Positions 62,084 to 64,000 of a stretch of 64,000 nucleotides of DNA are shown here, in pieces. Made by a program: the position numbers and the translations under genes. Within the stretch, counting starts at the first letter, position 1. Each line of letters begins with the position of its first letter. The stretch is from a virus, in IMG/VR virus record IMGVR_UViG_3300023184_003926, positions 1-64,000 of that record, one strand, 5' to 3'. A model generated the notes under the pieces. The model was not told the origin of the DNA. It made no database searches and was given only the letters and a program-made list of their open reading frames with translations.

Positions 62084-63874
62084 ATGGCAGAACCCAAAAA
62101 TCCCGGCTGGAAAAAGTATTTTAAAATAGCAGACACCTCTGGGGTCATGAGCCCCATCTCAGGGAGGAACCAATATGGCCTTCCTGGTTATGCAAAAAAT
62201 GATGGTAACGATGGCGGCATGCCTGCAGACTTTGTGTTCCGTAATTATGCGTCAAGACTGCCAGAAGTTTACTCTGGTCACCCCAACCGTGTTGAACGTT
62301 ACAACCAGTACGAGAACATGGACATGGACTCGGAGATCAATGCATGCTTGGACATCATTGCTGAGTTCTCTACACAGATGAACGAGCAAAACGGCACGCC
62401 GTTTGAAGTTGATTATCGTGACAAGCCTACAGACAACGAAGTTTCAATCATCAAGAAACAACTGCAACAGTGGATCAAGCTGAACAAACTGGATCAGCGC
62501 ATATTTAAACTGTTCCGTAATACCATCAAGTACGGTGATCAAGTGTTTGTGCGTGATCCAGAAACATTTGAAATGATGTGGGTGGACATGAGCAAATTGG
62601 CCCGTGTGATTGTGAACGAATCAGAAGGCAAACGTCCTGAGCAGTATGTGATTCGTGATATCAACCCCAACTTTCAAAACATGACTGTGGCAGCCAAGAC
62701 CACCACAGACTACATGACCAATCCTGTGACAGGGTCAATATCAGGCAACGCCAACTACACCATGCCCAACGGTGGCACCGGAGGCGGCACAGGCAACAGT
62801 CGTTTCATGACTGCTATGAACGAAGTTTGCCTGGATGCCAAGCACGTGGTACACATCAGTTTAAACGAAGGCCTGGATGTGTTTTGGCCATTTGGACGTA
62901 GCATATTAGAACAAATTTACAAAGTATTCAAGCAGAAAGAACTGTTGGAAGACGCTATCCTGATCTATCGTGTGAGCCGTGCTCCAGAACGTAGAATGTT
63001 CAAGATTGACGTGGGCAACATGCCATCACACTTGGCCATGGCCTTTGTGGAACGTGTGAAGAATGAAATGCATCAGCGACGAATTCCTACCATGACTGGT
63101 GGCGGCAACAACATGATGGATGCCAGTTACAACCCACTCAGCATCAATGAAGATTACTTCTTTCCCCAAGGACAAGACGGCCGTGGATCCAGTATTGAAG
63201 TATTGCCCGGTGGACAAAATCTAGGCGAAATTGATGACTTGAAATATTTCAACAACAAAATGGCTCGTGGTTTACGTGTACCAAGTAGCTATTTGCCCAC
63301 TGGTCCTGACGACTCAGACCGTGCCATGAGTGACGGCAAAGTGGGTACAGCCTTGATACAAGAATACAGATTCAACCAGTATTGCGAACGACTGCAAGCA
63401 CTGATTGTGCAAAAATTAGACGACGAATTTAAAATGTTCATGAAATGGCGTGGGTTTAACATAGACTCTAGCCTGTTTAATTTGAAGTTTAATGCACCTC
63501 AAAACTTTGCCAGCTATCGTCAAAGTGAGCTGGATACCACACGTATCAGTGCATTTACACAGCTGGAACCACTGCCTTACATGAGCAAACGTTTCCTGTT
63601 GCAACGCTTCTTGGGCTTGACTGAAGAAGAAATTGCAGAAAATGAAGAAATGTGGCGTGAAGAACGTGATGAGCCCGAACTGGAAACCAATGCAGGACAA
63701 GACATGCGTAGCATTGGTATCACTCCTGGTGGCTTGGAAGCTGATGTTCAAGCTGGTGAAGAAGTTGCTGGCATGGAACCTGGGGGCGCAGGCGCACCTC
63801 CTGTGGGTCCGGGCGCAGGACCTGCTGCTCCTGGCGGTGCAATGCCAGCCGGTGGCGCAGCTCCTCCAGCATAA
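62084..63874 (+). CDS. 20: Portal protein gp20 (596 aa)
   Basis: Clear gp20 homologue: MAEPKNPGWKKYFKIADTSG, ENMDMDSEINACLDIIAEFS, LFRNTIKYGDQVFVRDPETF and the later VPSSYLPTGPDDSDRAMSDG block are characteristic of the T4-type portal (T4: 524 aa). Twelve copies form the DNA gate at the head-tail vertex. The C-terminal 50 residues are Gly/Ala/Pro-rich and probably disordered, as in related phages. GGTAAATA stands 7 bases before the ATG, similar to the weak promoter-like site at 44290. The final codons include the CATAAATA octamer leading to the next gene. Confidence 0.93.
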   Translation: MAEPKNPGWKKYFKIADTSGVMSPISGRNQYGLPGYAKNDGNDGGMPADFVFRNYASRLPEVYSGHPNRVERYNQYENMDMDSEINACLDIIAEFSTQMNEQNGTPFEVDYRDKPTDNEVSIIKKQLQQWIKLNKLDQRIFKLFRNTIKYGDQVFVRDPETFEMMWVDMSKLARVIVNESEGKRPEQYVIRDINPNFQNMTVAAKTTTDYMTNPVTGSISGNANYTMPNGGTGGGTGNSRFMTAMNEVCLDAKHVVHISLNEGLDVFWPFGRSILEQIYKVFKQKELLEDAILIYRVSRAPERRMFKIDVGNMPSHLAMAFVERVKNEMHQRRIPTMTGGGNNMMDASYNPLSINEDYFFPQGQDGRGSSIEVLPGGQNLGEIDDLKYFNNKMARGLRVPSSYLPTGPDDSDRAMSDGKVGTALIQEYRFNQYCERLQALIVQKLDDEFKMFMKWRGFNIDSSLFNLKFNAPQNFASYRQSELDTTRISAFTQLEPLPYMSKRFLLQRFLGLTEEEIAENEEMWREERDEPELETNAGQDMRSIGITPGGLEADVQAGEEVAGMEPGGAGAPPVGPGAGPAAPGGAMPAGGAAPPA

Positions 63875-63877
63875 ATA
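63870..63877 (+). promoter_or_regulatory. Late promoter-like CATAAATA, 5 bases from the next start
   Basis: CATAAATA overlaps the portal stop and is followed by ACAAC and the ATG of the last gene, the same arrangement as before gp25. If functional, it would give an almost leaderless transcript; it may be coincidental. Confidence 0.4.
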
Positions 63878-63882
63878 ACAAC

Positions 63883-64000
63883 ATGCTCTTAAACGAATTC
63901 TTTCACAAAGATCCTGAAGCCTATCAGGACTTGTCGCAGGACAACAGCCAAACACAAAAAGGTGATTTGCGCAAGAGTCGTCTCACACTGCGTCAGCTCA
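63883..64000 (+). CDS. Start of a conserved gene after the portal (partial, 39 codons)
   Basis: Hand translation gives MLLNEFFHKDPEAYQDLSQD, then NSQTQKGDLRKSRLTLRQL, running off the right edge. The DLRKSRLTLRQL segment resembles small charged proteins encoded after gp20 in T4-like aquatic phages. In T4 this position holds prohead core genes (67, 68) and the protease gene 21; the fragment is too short to choose. Confidence 0.6.
   Translation, partial: MLLNEFFHKDPEAYQDLSQDNSQTQKGDLRKSRLTLRQL

Overview
The window is a large piece of a T4-like contractile-tailed phage (myovirus) genome. Recognisable T4 counterparts are the portal (gp20), baseplate wedge proteins (gp6, gp25, gp53-like), a gp5-like hub spike, a gp26-like hub protein, a gp48/gp54-like baseplate protein, the late sigma factor gp55 and the recombination pair gp47/gp46. 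Several small conserved proteins and the short late-promoter motif NATAAATA match the T4-like phages of aquatic bacteria (cyanophage and pelagiphage relatives). Two peptidoglycan-hydrolase domains in virion proteins point to a Gram-negative host. The host cannot be named from sequence alone. I saw no tRNA gene, integrase or CRISPR array.

Layout. (1) 1-12334, minus strand: a dense accessory operon, mostly with overlapping stop/start codons. It encodes five radical-SAM enzymes with an N-terminal twitch-type cysteine domain, three or four glycosyltransferase-like proteins, small proteins of unknown role and, at the left edge, the N-terminal part of a NodU/TobZ-type carbamoyltransferase. (2) A terminator-like hairpin at 12366-12385 separates this from the virion operon, 12389-44271, minus strand: fibre-like proteins, a 5190-residue giant protein with FG-GAP-like repeats, then gp6, gp25, hub/spike and gp48/54-like genes. 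(3) 44272-44380 is a divergent promoter region with a sigma70-type promoter reading right. (4) 44381-53727, plus strand: gp55, gp47, [SAM methyltransferase, radical SAM], gp46, an unknown gene, a seventh radical SAM enzyme, an SDR oxidoreductase, a GIY-YIG nuclease and a DUF3820-like gene. (5) 53728-54177 has no credible gene but is full of hairpins and is probably a structured RNA. (6) 54178-56507, minus strand: DUF6614-like, GNAT-like and unknown genes, a small gene with an apparent CTG start, and gp26-like. (7) 56550-64000, plus strand, under a TATAAATA late promoter: two tandem paralogous tail proteins, one with an M15-type peptidase domain and one with a GH19-type muramidase domain, then the portal and the start of one more gene.

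How it may work together. gp55 is read from a host-type promoter and would later direct transcription from the NATAAATA sites in front of virion genes. The gp5-like spike has no lysozyme domain, and the two paralogous tail proteins seem to supply cell-wall cleavage instead. The seven radical-SAM enzymes, with sugar-transfer, methyl-transfer, carbamoyl-transfer and SDR genes, look like a phage-encoded tailoring pathway acting on a glycan, nucleoside or peptide. The substrate is unknown, and this is the most likely undescribed system in the window.
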